Virus record (IMG/VR): IMGVR_UViG_3300028840_001404
Location: 1 to 50,495 of that record
Length of the DNA stretch: 50,495 bases
Strand: one strand, 5' to 3'
DNA from: a virus
In this document: piece after piece, positions 1-9,385 of the stretch
Numbering within the stretch: the first letter of the stretch is position 1
How the letters are laid out: every line of letters begins with the position of its first letter
Notes under the pieces: model-generated
What the model saw: the letters and a program-made list of their open reading frames with translations, nothing else
Told to the model about the DNA's origin: nothing
The model's database searches: none
Made by a program: the position numbers and the translations under genes

Positions 1-144
1 CTTTGAGAATTTTACGGGAGGTTAAGGTGAGTTTTTCTAACTACCTTGAGAACGAAGTACTAGACCATGTAATGGGAGTTGGGGCTTATTCTGCTCCTAC
101 TGTGTATGCAGCCTTGTGTACTGCTGATCCCACTGAGGCTGGTA
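1..144. repeat. Terminal direct repeat, left copy (circularisation overlap)
   Basis: Bases 1-144 are identical to bases 50352-50495. An exact repeat at both ends of a contig is the usual sign of a circular assembly graph, or of a circularly permuted or terminally redundant phage genome. The repeat lies inside genes (the end of the gene at 49189-50376 and the start of the gene at 27-434), so it is more likely an assembly overlap than a packaged terminal repeat. The unique length is about 50,351 bases. Confidence 0.95.
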
Positions 145-434
145 CTGGAGCTAGTATGAATGAGGTCGCTGATGCAGGAGCATATGCTAGAGTTGCTGTT
201 GCTGGCTCGTTTGGCACCGCTGCTGCTGATGGCTCTATTTCTAATGATGCAGCAATTACATTTACTGAGGCAACAGGTTCCTGGGGAACAGTGACTCATT
301 TTGCGATTGTTGATAGTGGAACACACGGAGCGGGGAACATGCTTGCTTCTGGCGCGTTGTCGGCTTCCAAAACCATCTCCAGTGGAGATATTCCCAGGTT
401 TGCAATTGGGGAATTGCAAATTAATTTAGATTAG
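27..434 (+). CDS. Phage virion protein of the 'SFSNYLEN..LDHV' family (tail fibre-type)
   Basis: This 135-residue protein has the family opening SFSNYLENEVLDHV and the internal block EATGSWGTVTHFAI. I recognise this from many environmental phages, where it is usually labelled a tail fibre or virion protein. GTG at 27 is preferred over the upstream TTG because GGGAGG (16-21) sits five bases before it. It has no membrane segment, is rich in Ala, Gly, Ser and Thr, and should be mostly beta strand. It lies between two jelly-roll genes (49189-50376 and 455-1225) in a cassette that separates the two parts of the tail nozzle, so a tail-tip role is inferred. The exact function is unknown. Confidence 0.75.
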   Translation: MSFSNYLENEVLDHVMGVGAYSAPTVYAALCTADPTEAGTGASMNEVADAGAYARVAVAGSFGTAAADGSISNDAAITFTEATGSWGTVTHFAIVDSGTHGAGNMLASGALSASKTISSGDIPRFAIGELQINLD

Positions 435-454
435 TAAATATTTGATCGACCAAT

Positions 455-1225
455 ATGGCCTTTACTAAACAAGATTATTACGAGACCGGAGATAATTCCG
501 AAGTTGGTACATATTTTTATTACCAACGTGGTCAAGTATTTACTGCTTCTTCAAGTTATACCATCACTAGAGTATCACTAAAAGTTCGTAGACTGTCTGG
601 TTATGACCCTGGCAATGCTAAAGTAGAGCTATTTGCTGTTGATGAGAGTGACCATCCAACTGGGTCTGCCCTAGCTGATGCAACAATTGATGGTGGCACT
701 TTTGGAACTACGGCTGACTGGGAAGATTGGGATTTTAGTGTTGGATATGCTCTATCGTCTGGTACTAAATATGCAATTGTACTATCATGCCCCGATTTAA
801 ATAATAGTTCACTTCTATCGGTCCAGTGGCGAACTGATACTACATCACCAACATATACAGGAGGAGCGGATCTATATTCAGCCAACGGAGGATCAACATG
901 GTCTTCACTTGGCTATGATCTTATGTTCCGCACCTATAGTGGAAGCGACCACGTTACTCGCGAGCTTTCTGGAACTATTGACGGAACCAGCAGTATAACA
1001 GGTATTTTATCTGGAGTTTCACTTGACTTAGCAGGCACTATCACAGGTCAATCCTCTCTGACTGGAACTATTACGCCTACAATTCCATTATCTGGAACAA
1101 TCACGTCTCTTAGTACTGTGGTGGGGACGGTAACATTTGGACCATTAAGTGGAGATAAAGCAGAGAAGGTGAGAAAATACTTGGTTGCTTTTGGAAATGA
1201 TTCTGTTTCTTACGAGAGTGTTTAA
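455..1225 (+). CDS. Tail-tip jelly-roll protein with GTI repeats (receptor-binding candidate)
   Basis: This is a 256-residue protein. Residues about 1-165 form a beta-sandwich-type domain (GQVFTASSSYTITRVSLKVRR) that aligns with the N-terminus of the gene at 49189-50376. Residues about 168-230 are imperfect repeats of the form LSGTI..TSSITG, typical of phage surface proteins. The C-terminus (VRKYLVAFGNDSVSYES) resembles the end of 49189-50376 (VKRLVMFGKDRCYFEN). The TAA stop is followed by ACA ATG, and the next gene (1229-2734) continues in the same frame, so the two could once have been one protein or could be joined by readthrough. A role in host binding or nozzle decoration is inferred. 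Confidence 0.7.
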   Translation: MAFTKQDYYETGDNSEVGTYFYYQRGQVFTASSSYTITRVSLKVRRLSGYDPGNAKVELFAVDESDHPTGSALADATIDGGTFGTTADWEDWDFSVGYALSSGTKYAIVLSCPDLNNSSLLSVQWRTDTTSPTYTGGADLYSANGGSTWSSLGYDLMFRTYSGSDHVTRELSGTIDGTSSITGILSGVSLDLAGTITGQSSLTGTITPTIPLSGTITSLSTVVGTVTFGPLSGDKAEKVRKYLVAFGNDSVSYESV

Positions 1226-1228
1226 ACA

Positions 1229-2734
1229 ATGTCTACTCTAACGACAGTTACCGCTTCAATTGGTGATTTGGATACGTCAGATTCCCTTCAAGCATTTGAA
1301 GCTTTCCAGAAAGTTTTTGTAGCAAACGGTACCAATCTCAAAGTGGTTGACTTTGTGAATTGTGAGCTAACCCACACTGCCCTAACAACAGCCCACGCCA
1401 AAGGAGACACTCTTACTCAGGCTACCTCTAATGCTACAATGGTTGTTGACTTCACTAACACAGCTAAGACGAAGACCTATGGGTATGTTACCTCTGGCAC
1501 ATTTGATACGTCAAACTCGGTGACGGGCAGTGGAAGTGGAACAGCATTTACTCCAACTGCTACCGATACAGGAGCACCAGGAGGGAATCAACCTCATTGG
1601 TACGATTGGACGGTATACCCTGGAGGCTCTAGTGGAGCTATGCCAGAGAAGGCATATCTGGGATGTTTGTATCGTGGTCGATGTGTTTTGAGTGGTAATC
1701 CTAATTATCCATACCAATGGTATATGAGTAGAGTTGCCAATCCATTTGATTGGGCTTATACAGCTAATGATTCTTTGTCTCCTATTGCTGGAGGTAATTC
1801 TCAAGTTGGTCAGTTAGGTGATGTGATTAGGGCATTGATTCCTTATCAAGATGAGTACCTGATTTTTGGCTGCTCAAACTCAATCTGGGCTTTGAGGGGG
1901 GATGCTGCTGATGGAGGTTCTTTAACTCCATTAAATGATACGATAGGAATTTTTGGTTATCGGTCTTGGTGTTTTGACAGCAGACTCAATCTATATTTTT
2001 GTTCCAAGACAGGTATTTATAAGATTCCATATGGCTTTGGGCCTGCTCAACCTTTGTCTCAGTTTGTTCTCCCTGATCTGATTGCTGATACAGAACTTGA
2101 CCCAACAGTCCATAGAGTTAGTATGGAATATGACAGGGCACGAGAAGGTATTTTAATTACTATTACTACAATAACAGATGGAAGTAATGTTTGTTATTGG
2201 TATGATCTGAGTACCGAAGGTTTCTATCCTGAGTCTTATCCCAATGTATGTGGGGTCTATTCGTTGCATTTTTATGACTCTAATGATGACGCTGATCGAC
2301 ATTTGTTGCTTGGCAGCACGGATGGATATATTAGACAATTTGATGCCAGTACAAAAAATGATGCAACTACTAATGCAACTTCTGCAATTGAGTCTTATCT
2401 TACTCTTCCTATCATTGTGCCAGAGGATGATGACAATAATGTTCGGATGAATAAGATGTTAATCACTACTGCTGGCGGGGCTTCTGGTGGAAGTGGTTCT
2501 GACACTGATTCGGTTGATGTTGAAGTATATAAAGGAGACGATCCAGAAGAAGTGCTAGAGTCCATAGATGATGGTGATGCTCCATTTAACAGTAAAACTC
2601 TTTCTGGTCCTGGTAGAGCAAACTATATTCGTCAACGGGCAAAGGGGCATGCAGTTGGAATCAGGCTCTCTAATGACTCTGCTTCTAGCACATGGGCAGT
2701 TGAAAAGATTTCTGCTAATCTAACGGAGATATAA
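1229..2734 (+). CDS. Tail nozzle / tail tubular protein B-like beta-propeller, main body
   Basis: This is a 501-residue beta-rich protein. Segments such as AFQKVFVANGTNLKVVDF, YLGCLYRGRCVLSG, YQWYMSRVANPFDWAY and DEYLIFGCSNSIWAL are typical of the propeller nozzle (stabilisation protein, T7 gp12-like) of short-tailed phages. The usual N-terminal segment (PIKGLNRGI...RPGLKKW) is missing and is found instead as a separate small gene at 48960-49184. The start ATG lies four bases after the stop of 455-1225 and in the same frame. The protein should form the distal tail tube ring below the adaptor (46293-47054). The fold assignment is fairly secure; the split state is discussed in the findings. Confidence 0.75.
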   Translation: MSTLTTVTASIGDLDTSDSLQAFEAFQKVFVANGTNLKVVDFVNCELTHTALTTAHAKGDTLTQATSNATMVVDFTNTAKTKTYGYVTSGTFDTSNSVTGSGSGTAFTPTATDTGAPGGNQPHWYDWTVYPGGSSGAMPEKAYLGCLYRGRCVLSGNPNYPYQWYMSRVANPFDWAYTANDSLSPIAGGNSQVGQLGDVIRALIPYQDEYLIFGCSNSIWALRGDAADGGSLTPLNDTIGIFGYRSWCFDSRLNLYFCSKTGIYKIPYGFGPAQPLSQFVLPDLIADTELDPTVHRVSMEYDRAREGILITITTITDGSNVCYWYDLSTEGFYPESYPNVCGVYSLHFYDSNDDADRHLLLGSTDGYIRQFDASTKNDATTNATSAIESYLTLPIIVPEDDDNNVRMNKMLITTAGGASGGSGSDTDSVDVEVYKGDDPEEVLESIDDGDAPFNSKTLSGPGRANYIRQRAKGHAVGIRLSNDSASSTWAVEKISANLTEI

Positions 2735-2735
2735 T

Positions 2736-3368
2736 ATGGCGTTTGGCAGACAAAATGTTGGAACGAAAGAGAATCCAATTTGGGTTCAAAGAGGGGCTTC
2801 GGCATATGATATAGCAAATGCTAAAGCAGCGGCTAGAGAACAGGAAGTTCGAGGATTGTTGGACCAGGTTGTCGAGACCTATGCTCCTGGAGGGGCTTAC
2901 CTAAAAGGTGCTGAGGCGATGTTGGGAAGGGAGAAGCAGAAGTACCTTGGCTCTGCAACCCAACAGTTAATCTCTTCTGGTCTGTATGGGACTACTATGG
3001 CTGCTGGTCTTCCAAAGAAATGGGAGGAGGAAGTTGGAATGCCTTCTCGTTTGAAGCTGGAGGATATCAGGACTCAGGCTTACACTGGAGCTTTGGGCCA
3101 AAAGGCAAGCTTCATTGAAAGTATTTCTGAACAAGTGCCGAGTTATGAAACTATCGCTGGCTTGACTTCCCAAGCCGCTGCTGCTCCACAACAAACACTA
3201 AATAGTTGGCTGGCCGAAACTTTTGGTCGGGTTCCTAATGCTGCTACTCCCAAAGCTGATGTCTCTAAACAACAAGCTAGAGCTAGCTTGGCTGAAGATG
3301 ACAGAAGAAGGGCTGCATATCTGGCTCAGCTTCGTGCACAGTATGGAACTGCTGGAGTTGCTTCCTAA
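2736..3368 (+). CDS. Virion-associated protein of unknown function
   Basis: This is a 210-residue protein, Ala- and Gln-rich and probably helical, with no membrane segment or motif I recognise. GGAG lies eight bases before the ATG. Its stop overlaps the start of the tail fibre gene (TAATG at 3366-3370), so the two are translationally coupled. Its place between nozzle and tail fibre suggests a tail or internal virion component. I cannot name a family. Confidence 0.6.
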   Translation: MAFGRQNVGTKENPIWVQRGASAYDIANAKAAAREQEVRGLLDQVVETYAPGGAYLKGAEAMLGREKQKYLGSATQQLISSGLYGTTMAAGLPKKWEEEVGMPSRLKLEDIRTQAYTGALGQKASFIESISEQVPSYETIAGLTSQAAAAPQQTLNSWLAETFGRVPNAATPKADVSKQQARASLAEDDRRRAAYLAQLRAQYGTAGVAS

Positions 3369-5416
3369 TGGCTGAATCTTCCAGGGTACCACAGATTCCA
3401 GAAATCATTCCCGGCAACTGGGATACGGTTCGTCGATTTAGTAGAGACGTAGGAAAGTATATGCGTTCTCTTGCTAAATCCAATCAAACTATTTATCTCG
3501 CTGATCTCTACCTTACTTCTAGTACTGCATCACGACTGTTGGCAACAGATGCTTCACAGAAGATTGTTAGCACAGAGTTATCGTCATGGGTAACTGGCAC
3601 TGCTAACGAGATTAATATCACTGATGATGGTGACGGCACTATAACTATTGGTATCGCTGATCCTCTGATCGTAGCTAAGGGTGGAACCGGGACTGCAACG
3701 CTAACAGACCACAGTATACTACTAGGATCGGGGACGGACGCGATTACATCCCTCGGGGCTGCTACGGACGGCCAGTTGGCCATCGGGTCAACCGGGGCCG
3801 ATCCAGTTCTTGCAACCATAACCGGCACGGCGGATGAGATTGCTGTGACCAATGGGGCAGGTTCTATTACTTTATCCTTGGATGGGGATATAGGAGACAT
3901 AGCCGGGCTAACGCCAGACGATGGCAACTTCATTGTTGGAGATGGAGCTAACTGGGTAACTGAATCTGGAAATACGGCCCGCACATCTTTAGGGCTAGGC
4001 ACCGGAGATAGCCCCACATTTACCAATGGTACCTATACGGGCGGGCTTAGAATTGGGAGCTCAAATCCTATCACGGCTGGAGGGGTTAATCTCGCTAGAG
4101 GGGGGACCAGTGAACCTTATTATAAATTTGAGAATGATGGGGGCAATAATGAGTTAGCCCAAATACGTGGTCTTAACGGAGGTGGTTTACGTTTTACGAC
4201 TGGGGATGCCGTTACGGAATGGGCACGCTTTGATGCGTCTGGTAATTTTGGTATAGGAGCTACTAGTTTATCTCATAAATTTACTGTTACCGGAACAGTA
4301 GATTTTAGCAGCACCTTAGATGTTGGAGGGGCAACAAGTATTGATGGGCTAACTTCCATCCTAGCCCAAAATGGTGCTGGCAGCACAGAACAAATAAGGA
4401 TAGGCCGGAATGATAATGGCATACGTTATCACTCTATCTTTGGAGGACATGCCAGCGGAACCTCAAGCTTTTTAAGATTTGACATACATGATGGGGGGCT
4501 AACCCCCTTCACAGGTCAAAATACTGTATTAACCCTCTATGGGGAGACGCCGGAGGCTGAGGTGGCTGGACTGATAACCAGCACTTCAACTACGCCGTAC
4601 CTATTTTTACACAACACAACGGAAGAGGATACAGATGGAGGCCGGGAGTCTCGAATAAACTTCAAGGGGGAACAGAGTGGTGGGGAAGAATCTACTCTTG
4701 CAAGAATTGAAGTAAGTCACGATGGCTCCTCAGATGATGAAAAAGGTAAGATCGTTTTTAGCACAAATGATGGCAGTGATTCTGATACCCCAACAGACCA
4801 TTTAACCATCGACGCTGCTGGTAATACTTATATTGGAGATAGAGGTAGTAATTATGCAGAGTTCAAATCTGATGGGGAACTAAATCTTCATGGCACAGCC
4901 CGAGTCTATAAGGATATTCAAATTGGCTGTAGCCAAATGAAGAAAGGCGTTGGCAGTCCTCCCGGAGAGGGTTTAATAGACGGCTTTCCTACCTTGGATT
5001 ATGATGATAGCAGTGAGGAAGAGTCTTTTTGTGCTATGTTTGGTCCTCTAGATTGGGCAGGCAGTACTGACGCAACAATACATTTGGAATTCTTTGTTGA
5101 TACTGCCCCTGCTGCTGCTGCAAATGTTGTTTGGGGTGTAGAATATAAATCAATTCCTGCTGGTGGTACTATTGATTTTTCTAGTGGCACAACTACTGAT
5201 ACTGATACTGTGGCTATTACTACTGGTACCCCTGCAAATGACAAAAAGTTGCATGAGAGTACGGGTTTAACATTTTCTAATCTGGTTCAAGACGGTGTGT
5301 TGTTATTTCGTTTGTTCCGTGATGCAACTAATGCTAGTGATACATATACTGGTGATGCTAGGTTTTTGAAAGCTCATGTACACTATACGAGTGATAAATT
5401 GGGGACTGCTTTGTAA
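3368..5416 (+). CDS. Tail fibre protein
   Basis: This is a 682-residue protein. An N-terminal helical anchor (about 1-45) is followed by fibre-type sequence: KGGTGTATLTDHSILLGSG, LTPDDGNFIVGDGANWV and SGNTARTSLGLGTGDSPTF are hallmark phage fibre repeats. The distal part contains SGNFGIG and NTYIGDRGSNYAEF segments typical of trimeric fibres, then a C-terminal beta domain of about 150 residues. Bases about 3660-4080 are clearly richer in GC than the flanking gene, suggesting mosaic exchange within the fibre. It should bind the host surface. No intramolecular chaperone domain (Ser-Asp type) was recognised. Confidence 0.85.
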   Translation: MAESSRVPQIPEIIPGNWDTVRRFSRDVGKYMRSLAKSNQTIYLADLYLTSSTASRLLATDASQKIVSTELSSWVTGTANEINITDDGDGTITIGIADPLIVAKGGTGTATLTDHSILLGSGTDAITSLGAATDGQLAIGSTGADPVLATITGTADEIAVTNGAGSITLSLDGDIGDIAGLTPDDGNFIVGDGANWVTESGNTARTSLGLGTGDSPTFTNGTYTGGLRIGSSNPITAGGVNLARGGTSEPYYKFENDGGNNELAQIRGLNGGGLRFTTGDAVTEWARFDASGNFGIGATSLSHKFTVTGTVDFSSTLDVGGATSIDGLTSILAQNGAGSTEQIRIGRNDNGIRYHSIFGGHASGTSSFLRFDIHDGGLTPFTGQNTVLTLYGETPEAEVAGLITSTSTTPYLFLHNTTEEDTDGGRESRINFKGEQSGGEESTLARIEVSHDGSSDDEKGKIVFSTNDGSDSDTPTDHLTIDAAGNTYIGDRGSNYAEFKSDGELNLHGTARVYKDIQIGCSQMKKGVGSPPGEGLIDGFPTLDYDDSSEEESFCAMFGPLDWAGSTDATIHLEFFVDTAPAAAANVVWGVEYKSIPAGGTIDFSSGTTTDTDTVAITTGTPANDKKLHESTGLTFSNLVQDGVLLFRLFRDATNASDTYTGDARFLKAHVHYTSDKLGTAL

Positions 5417-5427
5417 AGGAATTTGAC

Positions 5428-6297
5428 GTGGCTGTAACTTATAGATTTGGAGAACAAGAGGTTAAAGCCCTTGCTGCTCAGGCTGGAAAGGCTCAAGCTG
5501 CCAGAGAACAAGTTAATCGCCGGTTCCAGAAGGATATGGCAATGCTTGGCTACCAGATGGAGCTACAGAAACAACAACGGGCGATGGCTTGGGAAATTGA
5601 GAAGATGGAGACGGCTTCTCGTCTAGACTTTCAAGCTAAGGAGAGTGAACGGATTCAGAAGCAACAGCAATTTCGATCTGCTCTGAATGAGATTGATAAG
5701 AGACGAGTGTCTAGGGGTGGCACTCTTCCGGATAATGTTGCTGATAGAGCTGCAATGAATCTGGCTTTGCAGTATCAAGGATTCTCTCCTCTAGCAGATG
5801 AGCTTCTTGGTCTTACTCCTTATCAAGAACAGATGATGGGGTTGCGTACAAGAGAACAGGAGATGAGGGAACGTCAACTAGCACTGCAAGAGGAGAAGTT
5901 TAGAACTACTGATGAATACCTGTTGGCTCAAAGAATGCAACAACAACAGGCCGGGATAACTCCACAACAGCCTGTAACGGAAGCTGTTCAACCTTCTGCT
6001 GCTCAAATAACAATGCCAGGAGTAAGCACTAAACCAATTCCATTGCGAGATATTCCTCCGAGCCAGGTCCCTCAGGATAACGGAGAGTATATTGTTCTTG
6101 ATCCTGAGTCTGGACAAATGTTAGCAATTACCCCACAAGAGTATCCTGAATATGTCGAACGTGGTTTCCTAGCAAATCCTATTTTGCCTTCTGGTCCTTC
6201 GTTTTGGGATAAGCTAAGACCCTTCAAGGATCATAAAGAAGAGATTGGTTTAGCTGCTTGGGGACGTAAATGGAAACCTGGATATATTAATCCGTAA
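5428..6297 (+). CDS. Coiled-coil virion protein, probable internal virion protein
   Basis: This is a 289-residue protein with a GTG start. Residues about 10-80 and 130-180 are rich in Gln, Arg, Glu and Lys and look coiled-coil (MLGYQMELQKQQRAMAWEIE). The C-terminal third is Pro-rich (ITPQQPVTEAVQP) and ends in a compact basic segment. It lies directly before the giant virion protein at 6303, the position of small internal (ejection) proteins in short-tailed phages. The function is inferred from position only. Confidence 0.6.
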   Translation: MAVTYRFGEQEVKALAAQAGKAQAAREQVNRRFQKDMAMLGYQMELQKQQRAMAWEIEKMETASRLDFQAKESERIQKQQQFRSALNEIDKRRVSRGGTLPDNVADRAAMNLALQYQGFSPLADELLGLTPYQEQMMGLRTREQEMRERQLALQEEKFRTTDEYLLAQRMQQQQAGITPQQPVTEAVQPSAAQITMPGVSTKPIPLRDIPPSQVPQDNGEYIVLDPESGQMLAITPQEYPEYVERGFLANPILPSGPSFWDKLRPFKDHKEEIGLAAWGRKWKPGYINP

Positions 6298-6302
6298 GGG
6301 AA

Positions 6303-9300
6303 ATGATGGCTAGAATTTATCATCCTAATGCTGTTCCATATTTTCCTGAACATAACGATGGAGTATTGGAGACTTTAGGGAAAAGTTTTGTTCGGGGGTT
6401 TCTGAATATTGGAGCCGGGGCTGTAGGTACAGCCGAATGGTTGGCAGAACAAACACCTTGGACGGAAGAGGGTGGTTTTCTTGAACAAATGCGGGTGAAT
6501 ATTCGTGAGGAAGAGAAGGAATGGGAAACTGATCCTGATTCCAAATTGGAATGGGTTGCAGGTGTAGTAGGTATGGCCCTTCCATACATGGGTGCTGCTA
6601 TGACTGGTCAAGCTGCAATTGGCCTTCCTGGAGCAGCAGCAGTAGGGTTTGCCGTAGAAGGACAGGAAGCTTATGAGTCAGCTAAAGCTAGGGGGGCTTC
6701 CGAAGGTCAAGCCAACTGGGAACGGGGGATCGTCGGTTCAGTCAATGCTGCAATTGAATCCTTGCAGATGGGAAGATTGTTTAAGTTTTCCAAATCCGGG
6801 ACTAAATCTTTTAAAGCATTTCGTAAACTCGCTTCACAAAAAGCATGGGATAAAGTATATAAAGAAGGTTTTAAGTTTAGTCGAGAACTTCTACTAAATT
6901 CAATCGAGGAAGCAGGGGAGGAATTTCTTCAAGAAGGCGTGTCACTTACCGTTCCATATTTTATGGAAGACTTAGGACCACAAGACCCTGCTGGTTTGTT
7001 TAATTATTTGATGGAGAATAAAGAACAGCTTGGGGCTGCTGTTTTGGGGGGTGCTGTCGTTGCTCCTTTATTGGGTGTGACAAGAGCAGCGATTCCTTCT
7101 CTAGCTGGTCCTAGTGTTGAATCTTTTAATAAACTCAAACAGAGGGTTAATGAAAGTACTTTGCTGAAAGCAACTAAGGAAGCTCGTATCAGAGATATTA
7201 ATAAGAAGATGGAACAAATCTTTGGTGAGGTTCCAGAAATAGTTGATGAAGCAGCTACGGTTGAGGAGGGGAAACGGTCTCCTGATACTCAGAATAAACA
7301 TGCCTCTTTGATTGATCGAATGGAGGAGAATCTTACTGTCTGGGAAGAAACTAGAGGAGAGCATGAAGAAATTATCAAGAGGAAACTTGGAGAGAAGTTT
7401 GGAGAAGTAGAGAATTTTAATAAGGAAGTATTGAATGATGATACTCTTCCTATAGAAGCTAAAGTAGCTAGTATTATGAGCTTTATGAAGGGGAGAATGG
7501 CTCCAGGCTATACTAGGTTTTTAGATTCTGGTTTTACTAAAGAAGAGTTTAATGAACTTCGTCATGTGGCAATGCAGGTTCATCAACATGATGTTCCTTC
7601 CCTTCTTAAATCTTTGACCGCGTTAGAGAAAATGTTTGCGGGTGAAGAGGGTGTAGGCAGATTGCCAGAAGTTAACGAGGTTAAAACTCTGGAACCTATC
7701 CTTGGTAAAACTTTTGTTCGTAAAGCTATTGATACAATCAAAAAAATTAAAGAGAAACCTAAGACTAGGGGACAGAAACTTCTAGGCCAGTTAAAGGAAG
7801 TAATGAACTTTCCCCGTTCTGTGTTGGCTTCTATTGACTTTAGTGCTGTTGGGCGGCAGGGTGCCTTGATGGCTTTCCTGAAACCTAAGGCTTGGCTTAG
7901 TGGTGTGGGTGCTGGCTATCGTGCGTTCTTTAGTGAAGACTATGCAGACTTTGTTGATCTGTCTTTGAAGACCCATCCGTTGTATAACACTTTACAGAAG
8001 AGTGGGGTTTTTCTTTCAGAAAGAGGAAAACTTAGTGAGTCAGAAGAATACTTTGCATCTCGCTTGGCTCATTCATTGCCAGGAATTAAAGCTTCAGAAC
8101 GGGCTTATGTTACTTCCTTGAATGTGATGAGAGCCCATGCTTTTTACTCTATTGCCACTGATTGGGCTGGTACTGGTAAGATGTCAGACCTTCCGGAATT
8201 GGCAAAGATTCTGAATCATTTGACTGGCAGGGGAAGTTTGGGTTCCTTAAAGAAACTGTCCCCCGCACTAAATATTATGTTTTTTGCTCCTAAGCTCCAG
8301 ATCGCTAGAGTTCAGACAATGACTGATTTGGTTCCTATTAGAGATGGTAAATTTTATTGGAGTCCTGCACAGAAGATTCTTGCTGCCGATCTTGCTAGTG
8401 CTTTTGGGACTGGAATGTTGGTTCTATGGCTGCTTAGCCATTTGAAGGGAGTTAAAGTCGAAGATGATCCTCGTAGTTCTGATTTTGGGAAGGTAAGGAT
8501 TGGTGATACCAGAATTGACTTCTGGGGTGGATATACTCAGATGATGAGATTGGTGGCCAATATAGCTACGGGTAAGGTTAAATCATCCACTTCTGGAGAA
8601 GTATATGATATTCCAATATCACAAACTATTGGCCGATACCTTCAAACTAAGCTCTCTCCTGTAGCGGGTGCAGCTTTGGATGTTTATCGGGGAGAAGACT
8701 TCAAAGGTGATCTTCTGGAACCAACTCCGGAGTCTGTAACAAAGCAAATCTATCAGAGATTTACCCCGCTGTTTATTCAGGACATGGCTGATTCTATTTA
8801 TTACCAGGGGTTGAATACAGGTACAGCCCTAACATCAGGTCTAGCACTGCATGGCATTGGAGCTATGACCTATCCTGTATCCGGCTCGACACAAGCAATG
8901 GCCTCTAAGAATCATTATGCGATGCAGACCTATGGAGAACGGTGGAATGATCTTGGCCCTATTTCGCAAAAATATCTGAGAGTGGCTAATCCTATTATTG
9001 ATGAGATGGATAGACGTGCTAGAAAGGAGCGGGTATCTAAAGCCGCCAAAGCCCGGTCCCTAAAGGAGCTTCGGAAATCTGAGAGGAAGCTGTTCCGAGC
9101 TTTGAAGCCAGAGATACGAAAGGAATTGGATAGATTGTTGATTCCAGTAGGTGGGTTGAGTAGGAGATTGTCCGAGGATTGGTATCTAAATGATTCCCGT
9201 TACCAACAGTACCAAGCTGAAGTGGCTGTTGAATTAAATAAGCTTCTTCCGTCTTTTATTGATGTGGATTTGGTTCCAGAAGTTAAGAGAGCAATTCTGG

Positions 9301-9383
9301 AAAAGGCTATCTCCCAGGTCAAAGAAGGGGTTCGGAAGGAAATAGTTATGAATGCTAAGTTTGAAGACTTGCGGAGGTTGTAA
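6303..9383 (+). CDS. Large internal virion (ejection-type) protein
   Basis: This is a 1026-residue protein, the largest in the genome. Hydrophobic Gly/Ala-rich stretches (about 84-120, GVVGMALPYMGAAMTG, and 240-265) may insert in membranes. The middle is helical and charged. Residues about 505-690 (SVLASIDFSAVGRQGALMAF, LNIMFFAPKLQIARVQT) resemble the C-terminal regions of large polyvalent phage proteins and internal virion proteins injected with DNA. No lysozyme or transglycosylase catalytic motif was recognised. ATG at 6306 is slightly better spaced from AAGGG than the ATG at 6303. It should act in DNA ejection, judged by size and place at the end of the morphogenesis arm. Confidence 0.65.
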   Translation: MMARIYHPNAVPYFPEHNDGVLETLGKSFVRGFLNIGAGAVGTAEWLAEQTPWTEEGGFLEQMRVNIREEEKEWETDPDSKLEWVAGVVGMALPYMGAAMTGQAAIGLPGAAAVGFAVEGQEAYESAKARGASEGQANWERGIVGSVNAAIESLQMGRLFKFSKSGTKSFKAFRKLASQKAWDKVYKEGFKFSRELLLNSIEEAGEEFLQEGVSLTVPYFMEDLGPQDPAGLFNYLMENKEQLGAAVLGGAVVAPLLGVTRAAIPSLAGPSVESFNKLKQRVNESTLLKATKEARIRDINKKMEQIFGEVPEIVDEAATVEEGKRSPDTQNKHASLIDRMEENLTVWEETRGEHEEIIKRKLGEKFGEVENFNKEVLNDDTLPIEAKVASIMSFMKGRMAPGYTRFLDSGFTKEEFNELRHVAMQVHQHDVPSLLKSLTALEKMFAGEEGVGRLPEVNEVKTLEPILGKTFVRKAIDTIKKIKEKPKTRGQKLLGQLKEVMNFPRSVLASIDFSAVGRQGALMAFLKPKAWLSGVGAGYRAFFSEDYADFVDLSLKTHPLYNTLQKSGVFLSERGKLSESEEYFASRLAHSLPGIKASERAYVTSLNVMRAHAFYSIATDWAGTGKMSDLPELAKILNHLTGRGSLGSLKKLSPALNIMFFAPKLQIARVQTMTDLVPIRDGKFYWSPAQKILAADLASAFGTGMLVLWLLSHLKGVKVEDDPRSSDFGKVRIGDTRIDFWGGYTQMMRLVANIATGKVKSSTSGEVYDIPISQTIGRYLQTKLSPVAGAALDVYRGEDFKGDLLEPTPESVTKQIYQRFTPLFIQDMADSIYYQGLNTGTALTSGLALHGIGAMTYPVSGSTQAMASKNHYAMQTYGERWNDLGPISQKYLRVANPIIDEMDRRARKERVSKAAKARSLKELRKSERKLFRALKPEIRKELDRLLIPVGGLSRRLSEDWYLNDSRYQQYQAEVAVELNKLLPSFIDVDLVPEVKRAILEKAISQVKEGVRKEIVMNAKFEDLRRL

Positions 9384-9385
9384 TA

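Noticed and set aside
1-2734. The split nozzle as an assembly artefact at the contig ends
   Set aside because: The terminal overlap is exact, lies inside intact genes, and the three intervening genes have proper ribosome sites, so the order looks real.
3368-5416. A diversity-generating retroelement acting on the fibre gene
   Set aside because: No reverse transcriptase gene or template/variable repeat pair was seen.
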